A stretch of 64,000 nucleotides of DNA, taken from Arthrobacter sp. Its GTDB lineage: Bacteria > Actinomycetota > Actinomycetes > Actinomycetales > Micrococcaceae. Position numbers and translations under genes: made by a program. The DNA lies in assembly GCA_023264815.1 (NCBI GenBank), contig JAHFUZ010000018.1, positions 1 to 64,000 of the forward strand, given 5' to 3'. The notes beneath the pieces are model-generated. The model had not been told where the DNA came from, made no database searches, and saw only the letters and a list, made by a program, of their open reading frames with translations. Position 1 is the stretch's first letter, and each line of letters starts with the position of its first letter. Shown piece after piece: positions 53,458 to 62,714 of this stretch.

Positions 53458-54921
53458 ATGAGCTCCCCCGATCTGTCAGCCGACCTGACGCCTGAGGACA
53501 TCCAGGCCTGCCTCAAGGTCCTGAACTCCATCCACGTCTACGACGAGGATCACCCGGACTATGTTTCGGTGCGCCGAGCCACGGGAAAAATGTTCAAGGC
53601 AGTCAAGCGCCACCGCCGCGTGACCAAGCGCGACCAGATTTCGGAAGCCGACCGCGCGGTCATCGCCCAGACCGCCACCGCGGCGCCGGACCGCATTGAC
53701 GACGAAACGCGCGGCAACAAGCTGGCCACGTCGGCCACGGGCAAAATTGCCGGGCATCTCATCCGGTCCCGCCCCTGCTACATCTGCAAGCAGCACTATA
53801 CGCAGGTGGACGCCTTCTACCACCAGCTCTGCCCGGAGTGCGCTGCCTTCAACCACGGCAAACGTGATGCCCGGACGGACCTCACCGGCCGGCGTGCGCT
53901 GCTCACGGGCGGCCGCGCCAAGATCGGCATGTACATCGCCCTGCGCCTTCTCCGGGACGGCGCCCACACCACCATCACCACCAGGTTCCCCAAGGACGCG
54001 GCCCGCCGTTTCGCGGCCATGGAAGACAGCAGCGAGTGGCTGCACCGGCTCCGGATTGTGGGCATCGACCTGCGTGACCCGTCCCAGGTGATGGCTCTGA
54101 CTGATTCGTTGAACGCCGCGGGTCCGCTGGACATCATCATCAACAACGCGGCCCAGACCGTCCGGCGGTCCGGCAACGCGTACAAACCGCTCGTTGACGC
54201 AGAAGATGAGCCGCTGCCGGCAGAACTGGAGCCGGCCAACGGCGGACCGGAGCTGCTGACGTTCGGCCATGCCCACGACAAGCACCCGCTCGCCCTCGCC
54301 GGCAGCGTCACCGACCATCCCGTGCTGGCAGGTGACGCGATCACCTCGCTGGCCCTGTCCACCGGCTCGGCGTCCCTTGAGCGTATCGCCTCCGGCACCG
54401 CGATTGACGCCGGCGGGCTCGTACCGGACCTGGCCACCATCAACAGCTGGACCCAGGTGGTGGACCAAGTGGATCCGCTGGAGATGCTCGAGGTCCAGCT
54501 CTGCAACGTCACGGCACCGTTCCTGCTGGTCAGCAGGCTCCGTGAGGCGATGAAGCGTTCCACCGCACGCCGGAAGTACATCGTGAATGTCTCTGCCATG
54601 GAAGGCCAGTTTTCCCGCGCCTATAAAGGTCCCGGTCACCCGCACACCAACATGGCCAAGGCCGCGCTGAACATGATGACCCGCACCAGTGCCCAGGAAA
54701 TGCTCGACGCTGACGGCATCCTGATGACCGCAGTGGACACCGGCTGGATCACCGACGAGCGCCCGCACTACACCAAGGTCCGCCTCATGGAGGAGGGATT
54801 CCACGCCCCGCTGGACCTGGTGGACGGCGCGGCCAGGGTTTATGACCCCATCGTGATGGGCGAAGACGGCGAAGACCAGTACGGCGTTTTCCTGAAGGAT
54901 TACAAGCCCAGCCCCTGGTAG
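53458..54921 (+). CDS. Zinc-ribbon SDR-fold protein with non-canonical active site
   Basis: 487 residues. The first 100 residues are mainly helical, basic and unlike known domains. A zinc ribbon follows: Cys107-x2-Cys110 and Cys125-x2-Cys128. The rest is an SDR fold: LLTGGRAKIGMYIALRLL for nucleotide binding and IIINNAAQ as the NNAG-like motif. An unusual insertion of about 110 residues follows before VNVSAMEGQF (Ser present). The position of the catalytic Tyr in YxxxK is Thr (PHTNMAKAALN), so the normal SDR proton donor is missing. It is probably not a typical oxidoreductase. Leaderless start at ATG 53458. Confidence 0.85.
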   Translation: MSSPDLSADLTPEDIQACLKVLNSIHVYDEDHPDYVSVRRATGKMFKAVKRHRRVTKRDQISEADRAVIAQTATAAPDRIDDETRGNKLATSATGKIAGHLIRSRPCYICKQHYTQVDAFYHQLCPECAAFNHGKRDARTDLTGRRALLTGGRAKIGMYIALRLLRDGAHTTITTRFPKDAARRFAAMEDSSEWLHRLRIVGIDLRDPSQVMALTDSLNAAGPLDIIINNAAQTVRRSGNAYKPLVDAEDEPLPAELEPANGGPELLTFGHAHDKHPLALAGSVTDHPVLAGDAITSLALSTGSASLERIASGTAIDAGGLVPDLATINSWTQVVDQVDPLEMLEVQLCNVTAPFLLVSRLREAMKRSTARRKYIVNVSAMEGQFSRAYKGPGHPHTNMAKAALNMMTRTSAQEMLDADGILMTAVDTGWITDERPHYTKVRLMEEGFHAPLDLVDGAARVYDPIVMGEDGEDQYGVFLKDYKPSPW

Positions 54922-54970
54922 GCAGAAGGACACTGTGCCGATCCGGGCCCTACAGCGTAGGCTCGGCGTC

Positions 54971-55438
54971 ATGAGCAGCGAATCAACTACCGAAGTACAC
55001 AACCTGGAGCACCACGAGTGCTGGGAACTCCTGCGGACGGTGTCTGTGGGCCGGCTTGCCGTCCTGGTGGACGGGCATCCGGACATCTTTCCCATCAATT
55101 ACACCGTGGATGGGGGAACGATCGTCTTCCGCACTGGCCAGGGAACCAAGCTGGCCGGTGCCACCGGGGATTCCCAGGTGGCAGTGGAAGCCGACGGTGT
55201 GGACCCGGTCACGGGGCTTGCCTGGAGCGTGGTGCTGAAGGGTCCCGCGAAAGCCATTACAAGCACCGAGGGTGTCCTGGACACAGCAGCCCTGTACCTG
55301 TTCCCCTGGCAGGCAGGCAGGAAGGACACGTTCGTCCGGGTCAGTCCGGAAACCGTCACCGGGCGCCGCTTCAAGGTCACCGCCCCGATGACGTGGTGGA
55401 CCCAGCTCAGCGGCGCAGCCAAGGCCTCGCCTGAGTGA
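54971..55438 (+). CDS. Pyridoxamine 5'-phosphate oxidase-like flavin-binding protein
   Basis: 155 residues from ATG 54971; TAGGCT lies 7 bases upstream with no ribosome site, so it is probably leaderless. Split-barrel fold of the PNPOx-like family: LLRTVSVGRLAVLVDGHPD, FPINYTVDGGTIVFRTGQGT and VVLKGPAKAI are the conserved strands. Such proteins in actinobacteria bind FMN or F420 and reduce small molecules; which cofactor is used cannot be told. It is convergent with the transglutaminase gene, with a hairpin between them. Confidence 0.82.
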   Translation: MSSESTTEVHNLEHHECWELLRTVSVGRLAVLVDGHPDIFPINYTVDGGTIVFRTGQGTKLAGATGDSQVAVEADGVDPVTGLAWSVVLKGPAKAITSTEGVLDTAALYLFPWQAGRKDTFVRVSPETVTGRRFKVTAPMTWWTQLSGAAKASPE

Positions 55439-55448
55439 CGCACGAGCC

Positions 55449-55481
55449 CGCCTGGCCCAGGCACCCCGCCTAGGCCAGGCG
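55449..55481. terminator. Hairpin between the PPOX-like and transglutaminase genes
   Basis: CGCCTGGCC (55449-55457) and GGCCAGGCG (55473-55481) with a 15-base loop; the right arm overlaps the last codons of the transglutaminase gene. No T-run. Confidence 0.45.
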
Positions 55482-56321
55482 CGTGATTTCCACGCTCACG
55501 GTCAGCGCCGAACCGCCACCACCGGACAGGATGCCCTTCAGCGGCGGCACATCACGGTAGTCCCGGCCCCTGGCCACGGTGACGTGGAAGTCGCCGGCCG
55601 GTTTGTGGTTGGTGGGGTCCCAGCTGCGCCATTCCCCGTCCCAGAACTCCAGCCACGCATGCGACTGGCCGGCCACCGTCTCGCCGATGGCCGCCGTCGA
55701 ACGCGGGTGAAGGTAACCGGAGACGTAACGGGCGGGGATGCCGCAGCTGCGCAGCGCGCCGATGGCCAGGTGCGCGAGGTCCTGGCAGACGCCCTGCCGC
55801 TGGCCCCAGGCTTCCTCCGCATTGGTGGTGACCGCTGTGGAGCCGGACATGTACGTCATCTCGCCGCGCATCCACTCGAAGATGGCCATGGCGGCCTCGT
55901 ACGGGTTTTTACCCTCCACAACGCCCGGAATAATGCCCAGGACTTCGGCCCCCGGACCGCTGAGCTGGGACTGCGGCAGCCAGTCGCTGTGGGCGTTCAG
56001 GACTTCATCTGAAGCCAGCACGTCCCAGCCGACGATGTCGGACTCGGCCGGGACTTTCTCGACGCGGTGCACTTCAACAGTGATGTTGGAGACCACCTCG
56101 AGGTGCTCGTGCGGCATCTGCATGTCGAATGCGGTCACCCGGGTCCCCCAATAATCGCGGTAGGTGCTCACGGCAGCCTGCGACGGCGAGACCTTCAGGA
56201 CCGATTCCAGGACCACCTGCTGGGGATCCGTCAGGGGCGTCATGCGGGCCTCGTTGTAGGACAGCGTGACTCGCTTGTTGTACTTGTAGCCCGTGGTGTG
56301 GATGATACTCAGCCGGGTCAT
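55470..56321 (-). CDS. Transglutaminase-like cysteine protein
   Basis: 283 residues. A bacterial transglutaminase-fold domain with an N-terminal beta domain (RLSIIHTTGYKYNKRVTLSY). The catalytic triad is Cys179 in GVCQDLAHL, His221 in SHAWLEFW and Asp235 in WDPTN. It overlaps the alpha-E gene by 4 bases (ATGA), and both follow the ATP-grasp gene on the same strand. This trio occurs in many bacteria; a role in peptide ligation or modification has been proposed from gene context only. Confidence 0.92.
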   Translation of the reverse strand: MTRLSIIHTTGYKYNKRVTLSYNEARMTPLTDPQQVVLESVLKVSPSQAAVSTYRDYWGTRVTAFDMQMPHEHLEVVSNITVEVHRVEKVPAESDIVGWDVLASDEVLNAHSDWLPQSQLSGPGAEVLGIIPGVVEGKNPYEAAMAIFEWMRGEMTYMSGSTAVTTNAEEAWGQRQGVCQDLAHLAIGALRSCGIPARYVSGYLHPRSTAAIGETVAGQSHAWLEFWDGEWRSWDPTNHKPAGDFHVTVARGRDYRDVPPLKGILSGGGGSALTVSVEITRLA

Positions 56322-57244
56322 GAAACTTCTCCCACCCAGGCCAGCTCGTCCGCCTGATTGAAGTACTTACGGGAAATGGCGTCTGACGCCTGGGCTACGG
56401 CCTTCTGCACGCGCTCCATGTGTTCGGGCAGCTCGGACATCAGATCGTCCGTCCGGTGGAACTCGAGGAAGGTCCGGGCCTGGCCCACAATCCGGCGGGC
56501 ATCGTTGATGAAGCCCACGCGCTGCGCGGAAGGATCCAGTTTGGCGAGGCACTCGTCGGCGTCACGCAGGGCGTAGACGATGGACCGCGGAAACAGCCGG
56601 TCCAGCAGCAGGAATTCGGCGGCGTGCTGGTCCCCGAACGCTGCGCGCCGGGTCCGCAGGAACGACTCGTAGGCGCCAGCACACCGCAGCATGTTCACCC
56701 AGGACATGCCTGCGGACAGGACATCCCGGGTGGAGAGCATCCGTGCGGTCATGTCCGCGCGTTCCAGGGAGCGGCCCAGTACCAGGAACAGCCAGCTTTC
56801 GTCGTGGCTCACCGTGGTGTCAGCCAGGCCGCTGACCATGGCGGTCCGTTCCAGGGTCCAGTTGCAGAAGCGGTAAGTGCCCACCACGTCCTTGCGGTGC
56901 TGGCTCAACCCGTAATACGTGGTGTTGAGGCTCTCCCACAGACCCGAGGACACCGTCTCGCGGGCACGCCGTGCGTTCTCACGGGCAGCACCCAGGGACC
57001 CGGCAATGGAGGTGGCGCTGGTTTTGTCGTACGCCAGGGCGTGCAGGAGCTCAGGCAGCCCGAAGTCCTCGCTCTGCGGACGCGCGCCCATCACGGCGAG
57101 CAGTTCCTGGGCAACGCGGCGGCGTTCGTCCATGGGCAGGTGGTTCAGGCGCTCCAGGTGGACGTCCAGGATGCGTGCGGTGCCGTCGGCCCGCTCCACA
57201 TAGCGTCCGATCCAAAATAGGGACTCAGCAATACGGCTAAGCAT
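56318..57244 (-). CDS. Alpha-E domain-containing protein
   Basis: 308 residues, almost wholly alpha-helical, with the N-terminal signature MLSRIAESLFWIGRYVERAD. GLSQHRKDVVGTYRFCNW and FLRTRRAAFGDQHAAEFLLL are typical of the family. AGGAGG precedes the start at 9 bases. The family has no assigned catalytic activity and always occurs with transglutaminase and circularly permuted ATP-grasp genes, suggesting a complex. Confidence 0.92.
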   Translation of the reverse strand: MLSRIAESLFWIGRYVERADGTARILDVHLERLNHLPMDERRRVAQELLAVMGARPQSEDFGLPELLHALAYDKTSATSIAGSLGAARENARRARETVSSGLWESLNTTYYGLSQHRKDVVGTYRFCNWTLERTAMVSGLADTTVSHDESWLFLVLGRSLERADMTARMLSTRDVLSAGMSWVNMLRCAGAYESFLRTRRAAFGDQHAAEFLLLDRLFPRSIVYALRDADECLAKLDPSAQRVGFINDARRIVGQARTFLEFHRTDDLMSELPEHMERVQKAVAQASDAISRKYFNQADELAWVGEVS

Positions 57245-57319
57245 TCGCGGCGACCTCCTGCGCGTCCAAGATCTGTGGGGTTGCCCCCGTGGTTGATGCT
57301 GCCTGGTCCTGGACCCGGC

Positions 57320-58876
57320 TCACTGCTGCTGCTCCGACTGGCGGTCACGCCAGTTGCTCTCGACCGGCCAGACGGACACCCGCTCGCGGATGTTAATGGT
57401 GGGCCTGGGCAGTGTCTCCACCGGCACCTGTGGCGAACCGGCCAGCACCCAGGTGTCCTTGGAGCCGCCGCCCTGGCTGGAGTTCACAATCAGGGAACCC
57501 TCCTTCAGCGCCACCCGGGTGAGCCCGCCGGGCAGAACCCAGACGTCGTCGCCGTCGTTCACAGCGAAGGGCCGCAGGTCCACGTGCCGGGGGCCGAACT
57601 TGTCCCCGCCCAGGGTGGGCACGGTGGAAAGCTGCAGGACCGGCTGCGCGATCCAGCCCCGGGGGTCGGCGATGACCCGTTGGCGCAGAGCGTCCAGTTC
57701 GTCATGGGACGCGTCAGGGCCGATCACCAGGCCCTTGCCGCCTGAGCCGTCAACAGGTTTCACCACCAGCTCGGACAGGTTGTCCAGGACGTACTCCCGG
57801 GCTTCCTTTTCCTCAAGCCGGTAGGTGTCCACGTTGGCGATGACTGGTTCCTCGCTGAGGTAGTAACGGATGAGGTCCGGAACGTAACTGTAGACGAGTT
57901 TGTCGTCGGCCACACCGTTGCCGACGGCGTTGGCGATGGTGACCCCGCCGGCGCGGGCAGCATTGACCAGGCCAGGGCAGCCCAGCATGGAATCCGAACG
58001 GAACTGGAGCGGGTCCAGGAACTCGTCATCGATGCGTTTGTAGATCACGTCTACGCGCTGCTCACCGGCGGTGGTGCGCATGTACACACGGTTGCCGCGG
58101 CAGATGAGGTCGCGGCCTTCTACGAGCTCCACCCCCATCAGGCCGGCCAGCAGGGTGTGCTCGAAGTAGGCGCTGTTGAAGACGCCCGGGGTCAGGACCA
58201 CTACCGTGGGGTCGTCGACGCCGGCGGGTGCCGTTTTGCGCAGCGCCGAGAGGAGCCGGCGGGGGTATTCCTCCACCGGCCGGATGAGCTGCTGGCCGAA
58301 CGCCTCGGGCAGGCCCTTGGCCATGGCACGGCGGTTCTCCAGGACATAGCTCACGCCGGAAGGAACGCGCACGTTGTCCTCCAGCACGCGGAACGTCCCG
58401 GCAGCGTCGCGGACCACATCGATGCCGGATATGTGCACCCGGACCCCGCCGGCCGGCTCGAAGCCGTGGACCTGGCGGTGGAAGTGTGCGCTGGTGGTGA
58501 CCAGCTGGCGGGGAATCACGCCGTCGGCCACGACGTTCATTTTGTCGTAGACGTCGTTGAGGAAGGCTTCCAGCGCACGGACCCGCTGGGCCACGCCTTT
58601 TTCGAGTACGGTCCACTCGTCGGCGGGAATAACACGCGGCACGATGTCGAGCGGGAAGGGCCGCTCCTCCCCCGCGAAATCAAAGGTCACACCGCGGTCC
58701 AGGAAGGTGCGCGCCATCGAGTCCGCCCGGGCACTGACGTCCGCGAGGGAAAGCTTGCGGAGCGCGTCCGCAACCTCAGAGTACGACTCGCGTGCTTCCT
58801 GGCCGGGGGCGAACATCTCGTCGTAAGCGCCGGTCCGCCCGGCGGCCACGGAGTAATCCTGGAATAGGTCTGACAT
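57320..58876 (-). CDS. Circularly permuted type 2 ATP-grasp protein
   Basis: 518 residues if translation starts at ATG 58876 (MSDLFQDYS), which fits the family; in-frame ATGs at 58921 and 58912 would add up to 15 residues, and the ribosome site is not decisive. ATP-grasp ligase in which the usual domain order is permuted: PFPLDIVPRVIPADEW, RVPSGVSYVLENRRAM and LVVKPVDGSGGKGLVIGPD (nucleotide binding), then QPVLQLSTVPTLG. Such enzymes join a carboxylate to an amine using ATP. It is the first gene of the trio with alpha-E and transglutaminase and is divergent from the yeiH-like gene. Confidence 0.9.
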   Translation of the reverse strand: MSDLFQDYSVAAGRTGAYDEMFAPGQEARESYSEVADALRKLSLADVSARADSMARTFLDRGVTFDFAGEERPFPLDIVPRVIPADEWTVLEKGVAQRVRALEAFLNDVYDKMNVVADGVIPRQLVTTSAHFHRQVHGFEPAGGVRVHISGIDVVRDAAGTFRVLEDNVRVPSGVSYVLENRRAMAKGLPEAFGQQLIRPVEEYPRRLLSALRKTAPAGVDDPTVVVLTPGVFNSAYFEHTLLAGLMGVELVEGRDLICRGNRVYMRTTAGEQRVDVIYKRIDDEFLDPLQFRSDSMLGCPGLVNAARAGGVTIANAVGNGVADDKLVYSYVPDLIRYYLSEEPVIANVDTYRLEEKEAREYVLDNLSELVVKPVDGSGGKGLVIGPDASHDELDALRQRVIADPRGWIAQPVLQLSTVPTLGGDKFGPRHVDLRPFAVNDGDDVWVLPGGLTRVALKEGSLIVNSSQGGGSKDTWVLAGSPQVPVETLPRPTINIRERVSVWPVESNWRDRQSEQQQ

Positions 58877-58989
58877 GTCCTTTAGCCAACCATCTTTTTG
58901 TTTCGAATTCATTACTGCCATCCATTGTGGCGTGTTGCCGGGCCGCCGCCGGTTCGTTGAATCCGCGCGGCATCCGGCAAGGTAGGTGA

Positions 58990-60051
58990 GTGCCAGAGAA
59001 GACTAACGCAGGGAGCGCCGGAAACGGACCGCACGGGCCCGGCCGCCGCTGGTTGCCGCGGGGTGCCGACAGGCTGGTGCCGGGGCTCGTGACCGCGGCC
59101 CTTGCGCTGGCCGCTGCCTTCGCCGTTCACGCCGTGGCGCCTGCCCTGCCCGCCATGACCGTTGCTGTGACACTGGGCCTGCTCGCGGCGAACCTGCCAG
59201 GCACGGCAGTATGGACCGCGGGCCGGGCACGGCCGGGGCTCGATTTTGCAGGCAAGCATCTTATGCGCGGCGGCATCGTCCTGCTTGGCCTGAAGGTCAG
59301 CATCATGGACATCCTGGGCCTGGGCTGGCTGGCCCTGGTCCTGATCGCTGGTGTGGTGCTGCTGAGTTTCGGCGGCACGTACCTGCTGGTACGCCTGTTC
59401 CGGCTCCCTCGGGAAACCGCCCTGCTGGTGGCCACCGGGTTCGCGATCTGCGGCGCGTCCGCCATCGGCGCAATGGCGGCGGTGCGCCGAATCCGGCACG
59501 TGGACACCGTCCTGCCGGTGGCGTTGGTGACGCTGTGCGGCACGTTGGCAATCGGGGTGCTCCCCCTGCTGATGCATCCCCTGAACCTGAGTACGGCTGC
59601 ATTCGGCGCCTGGACCGGCGCATCAGTGCACGACGTCGGCCAGGTGGTGGCCACGGCGCAAACCGCCGGCACAGCGGCACTGGGGATCGCCGTCGTCGTC
59701 AAGCTAACGCGCGTGCTGCTGCTGGCACCGGTGGTGGCGCTGGCGGGCCTGCACCACCGTGCCACGGCGGTACCCGGGCACCAGCAGCTGCCGCCGGTGA
59801 TTCCGCTGTTTGTGGCGGGGTTCGTGGCCATGGTGGCGCTGCGGTCCACCGGCTGGCTCTCCGCCGGGTGGCTCGACGCAGGCGCCGGGCTCCAGGATGT
59901 CCTGCTCGGCGCAGCGCTCTTCGGGCTTGGCTCGGCCGTACGGATCCGCACCCTCCTGCACACCGGGGCCCGGGCACTGCTCGCGGCGCTGGCAGCGTGG
60001 CTTCTGATCGCGCTCCTGGGCCTGGCAGCGGCCCTGCTGATCACGGCCTAG
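58990..60051 (+). CDS. YeiH-family putative sulfate exporter
   Basis: 353 residues from GTG 58990 (AGGTAGGTG upstream). Polytopic with about ten transmembrane helices; conserved family segments are GGIVLLGLKVSIMDILGLG, GFAICGASAIGAMAAV and WTGASVHDVGQVVATAQTAG. YeiH/UPF0324 proteins are annotated as sulfate exporters on limited evidence; the true substrate here is unproven. It is transcribed toward pepN with a 52-base gap. Confidence 0.9.
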   Translation: MPEKTNAGSAGNGPHGPGRRWLPRGADRLVPGLVTAALALAAAFAVHAVAPALPAMTVAVTLGLLAANLPGTAVWTAGRARPGLDFAGKHLMRGGIVLLGLKVSIMDILGLGWLALVLIAGVVLLSFGGTYLLVRLFRLPRETALLVATGFAICGASAIGAMAAVRRIRHVDTVLPVALVTLCGTLAIGVLPLLMHPLNLSTAAFGAWTGASVHDVGQVVATAQTAGTAALGIAVVVKLTRVLLLAPVVALAGLHHRATAVPGHQQLPPVIPLFVAGFVAMVALRSTGWLSAGWLDAGAGLQDVLLGAALFGLGSAVRIRTLLHTGARALLAALAAWLLIALLGLAAALLITA

Positions 60052-60103
60052 CGGCCCGGCCGGACGCGGGCGGGCATGTGCGGACCCGTGATTAGATAGC
60101 TGA

Positions 60104-62710
60104 GTGTCACATGAGAATCTGCAGCGCAACGAAGCCGCACAACGGTCAGCCCTGATCACCACGCACAGCTACGACGTCTCCCTCGACGTACGGCAGGCGG
60201 CGGATCCGGAGGTGACCGGGTACACCAGCCGCAGCGTCATCAACTTTTCCGCCGCGGAGCCGGGCCAGTCCACGTTCCTGGACTTCATTGCCAGTGACGT
60301 CCACAGCGTGTTCCTCAACGGCAAGGGCCTGCCGGTGGCGGACGTGGTGGACGGCTCGCGGATACGCCTGGACAACCTGCAGGCCGAAAACCAGGTCACC
60401 GTGACTGGCACAGCCCTGTACAGCCGGTCAGGCGAGGGCATGCACCGGTTCGTGGATCCTGCCGACGGCCAGTGCTACCTGTACACGCAGTACGAGCCCG
60501 CCGACGCCCGCCGGGTGTTCGCAAACTTCGAGCAGCCTGACCTCAAGGCTGAATTCACTTTCCACATCATGGCGCCGTCCGGTTGGTCAGTAGCCTCCAA
60601 CGGGGTTGAAGCCGCCCGCACGCAGCTGACGAGCGATCCGGATACCAGCCGCTGGGACTTCGCCACCACCCGGCCGATGTCTACCTACATCACCACAGTG
60701 CTGGCCGGCCCCTACTTCAAAGCCGAGGATCGCTGGGAGGCAACGCTCGACGACGGTACCCGGCTGGACGTCCCGCTGGCACTTTACTGCCGGGCGTCCA
60801 TGGCCGCATCATTCGATACCGACGAACTGTTCCGCCTGACGAGGAACGGCCTGGACTTTTTCAACCGGCTGTTCGGCTACCCCTATCCGTGGGGCAAATA
60901 CGATCAGGCGTTTGTGCCCGAATACAACCTCGGCGCCATGGAGAACCCTGGCCTGGTGACCTTCACCGAAAGCTACGTCTTCACGTCGCGGGCCGCCGAC
61001 TCGCAGTACCAGGCGCGGGCCAACACCCTCCTGCACGAAATGGCGCACATGTGGTTCGGTGATCTGGTCACCATGCGATGGTGGGACGACCTGTGGCTCA
61101 AGGAATCCTTCGCGGACTACATGGGAACCCTTGGCGTGGACAGGGCCACCGCCTGGCAGACCGCCTGGGTGAACTTCGCCAACAAGCGCAAGGCCTGGGC
61201 CACTGTCCAGGACCAGTTGCCCACCACGCATCCGATCGTTGCAGACATCCCGGACCTGGAGGCCGCCAAGCAGAACTTCGACGGCATCACCTATGCTAAA
61301 GGTGCGTCCGTACTGAAGCAGCTGGTGGCGTATGTGGGCTTTGAGGCCTTCATCGCGGGTTCGCGGCAGTACTTCCGCGACCACGCTTACGGGAACACGA
61401 CGCTGACGGACCTCCTGGCAGCGTTGAGCGCTGCCTCCGGAAGGGACCTCACCGGGTGGGCGGCGCAGTGGCTGCAGACCTCGGGGATCCCCACCCTGGC
61501 TCTCGAGGTGACTGACGACGGCGGCATTCTTGGTCCGGTGTCCATCCTCCAGGATGCGACCGATCCCGTCACCGGACGGGAGGAACTGCGTCCGCACACG
61601 CTCCGCGTGGGCCTGTACAACGCGGACGCCGCAGGGGCCCTGGTGCGGACCGCCAGCATCGAAACAGACGTGGTGGGCCGCAGGACTGAGGTTCCGGAGC
61701 TTGCAGGCAAGCCCCGGCCGGCGCTGCTGCTGCTCAACGACGATGACCTGACCTACGCCAAGGTGCGGCTGGACCCAGTGTCCGAAGCCACGGTGCGCTC
61801 GTCCCTGGACCGGATCACTGATCCCATGGCACGGGCCCTCTGCTGGACAGCGCTGTGGAACTCGGCCCGCGACGCCGAAAGCCCGGCAACCCGCTACGTG
61901 GATGCCGTCACAGCGTTCGGCCCGGCGGAAACCGGGATCGGCGTGCTGCTGAACATCCTCGAGAACGCCGGTACCGCCGTCGAACACTACACTCCCCCGG
62001 CCCGGCGCGGTGAGGTACGTGGCGCCTACCTTTCCGCCGCCTATGCCCAGCTGGACAGGGCGGATCCGGGCTCCGACCAGCAGCTCGCCTGGGCACGGAC
62101 GGTGGCTGCCGTCAGTCGGCACGATGCTTCACTCCTGCCACGGCTCAGGGGCCTGCTGGACGGGACGGAAGAGGTCACCGGCCTGGCGGTGGACGCCGAA
62201 CTGCGCTGGAACATCTGGTGGGCGCTGGCGGCCAATGGTCAGGCAACCATTGCCGAGCTGGACGCCGAGCTGGCACGGGACACCACCGCCTCAGGCCGCG
62301 CGGGCCACGCCACCGCCCTCGCCGCCCGGCCGGATCCGGAGGTCAAGGCAGGCGCCTGGAAGGCAGCGGTGCACGGCACCGAACTGTCCAACCAGCTCCT
62401 CAGCGCCACCATCGCCGGGTTTTCCACCGCGGCCGCGGAGCTGCTGAACCCCTACGTGGAGCCTTACTTCGAGTGCCTCCGCGGCGTGTGGGAGAACCGC
62501 AGCATCGAAATTGCCAGCCGGATTGTGCGGGGGTTGTATCCGTCGGCGCAGGACCTGCCGGCCGGTACACTGCCGGACCAGCACCCGGTCCTGCTCCGCA
62601 CCGATCAGTGGCTGCTGTCCAACGCAGGGGCACCGCATGCGCTGCGCAGGATCATCGTGGAACAGCGCAGCCACCTGCTCCGGGCCCTGACGGCCCAGGC
62701 CGCAATTTAA
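60104..62710 (+). CDS. pepN: Aminopeptidase N (M1 family)
   Basis: 868 residues from GTG 60104. Zinc aminopeptidase with the exopeptidase motif GAMEN at residues 277-281 and the zinc site HEMAH at 311-315 plus Glu334 (LWLKESFADY). The C-terminal half is the helical ERAP1-like domain. TTAGAT lies 6 bases before the GTG, so a leaderless start is possible but less clear than for other genes here. Cytoplasmic; removes N-terminal residues from peptides, a natural partner for proteasome products. Confidence 0.96.
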   Translation: MSHENLQRNEAAQRSALITTHSYDVSLDVRQAADPEVTGYTSRSVINFSAAEPGQSTFLDFIASDVHSVFLNGKGLPVADVVDGSRIRLDNLQAENQVTVTGTALYSRSGEGMHRFVDPADGQCYLYTQYEPADARRVFANFEQPDLKAEFTFHIMAPSGWSVASNGVEAARTQLTSDPDTSRWDFATTRPMSTYITTVLAGPYFKAEDRWEATLDDGTRLDVPLALYCRASMAASFDTDELFRLTRNGLDFFNRLFGYPYPWGKYDQAFVPEYNLGAMENPGLVTFTESYVFTSRAADSQYQARANTLLHEMAHMWFGDLVTMRWWDDLWLKESFADYMGTLGVDRATAWQTAWVNFANKRKAWATVQDQLPTTHPIVADIPDLEAAKQNFDGITYAKGASVLKQLVAYVGFEAFIAGSRQYFRDHAYGNTTLTDLLAALSAASGRDLTGWAAQWLQTSGIPTLALEVTDDGGILGPVSILQDATDPVTGREELRPHTLRVGLYNADAAGALVRTASIETDVVGRRTEVPELAGKPRPALLLLNDDDLTYAKVRLDPVSEATVRSSLDRITDPMARALCWTALWNSARDAESPATRYVDAVTAFGPAETGIGVLLNILENAGTAVEHYTPPARRGEVRGAYLSAAYAQLDRADPGSDQQLAWARTVAAVSRHDASLLPRLRGLLDGTEEVTGLAVDAELRWNIWWALAANGQATIAELDAELARDTTASGRAGHATALAARPDPEVKAGAWKAAVHGTELSNQLLSATIAGFSTAAAELLNPYVEPYFECLRGVWENRSIEIASRIVRGLYPSAQDLPAGTLPDQHPVLLRTDQWLLSNAGAPHALRRIIVEQRSHLLRALTAQAAI

Positions 62711-62714
62711 CCCT

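Noticed and set aside
53476-55098. Open frame of 540 codons on the minus strand
   Set aside because: Antisense to the zinc-ribbon SDR and the PPOX-like gene; it ignores both gene boundaries.
60809-62122. Open frame of 437 codons on the minus strand
   Set aside because: Antisense to pepN, which contains GAMEN and HEMAH in the correct frame.
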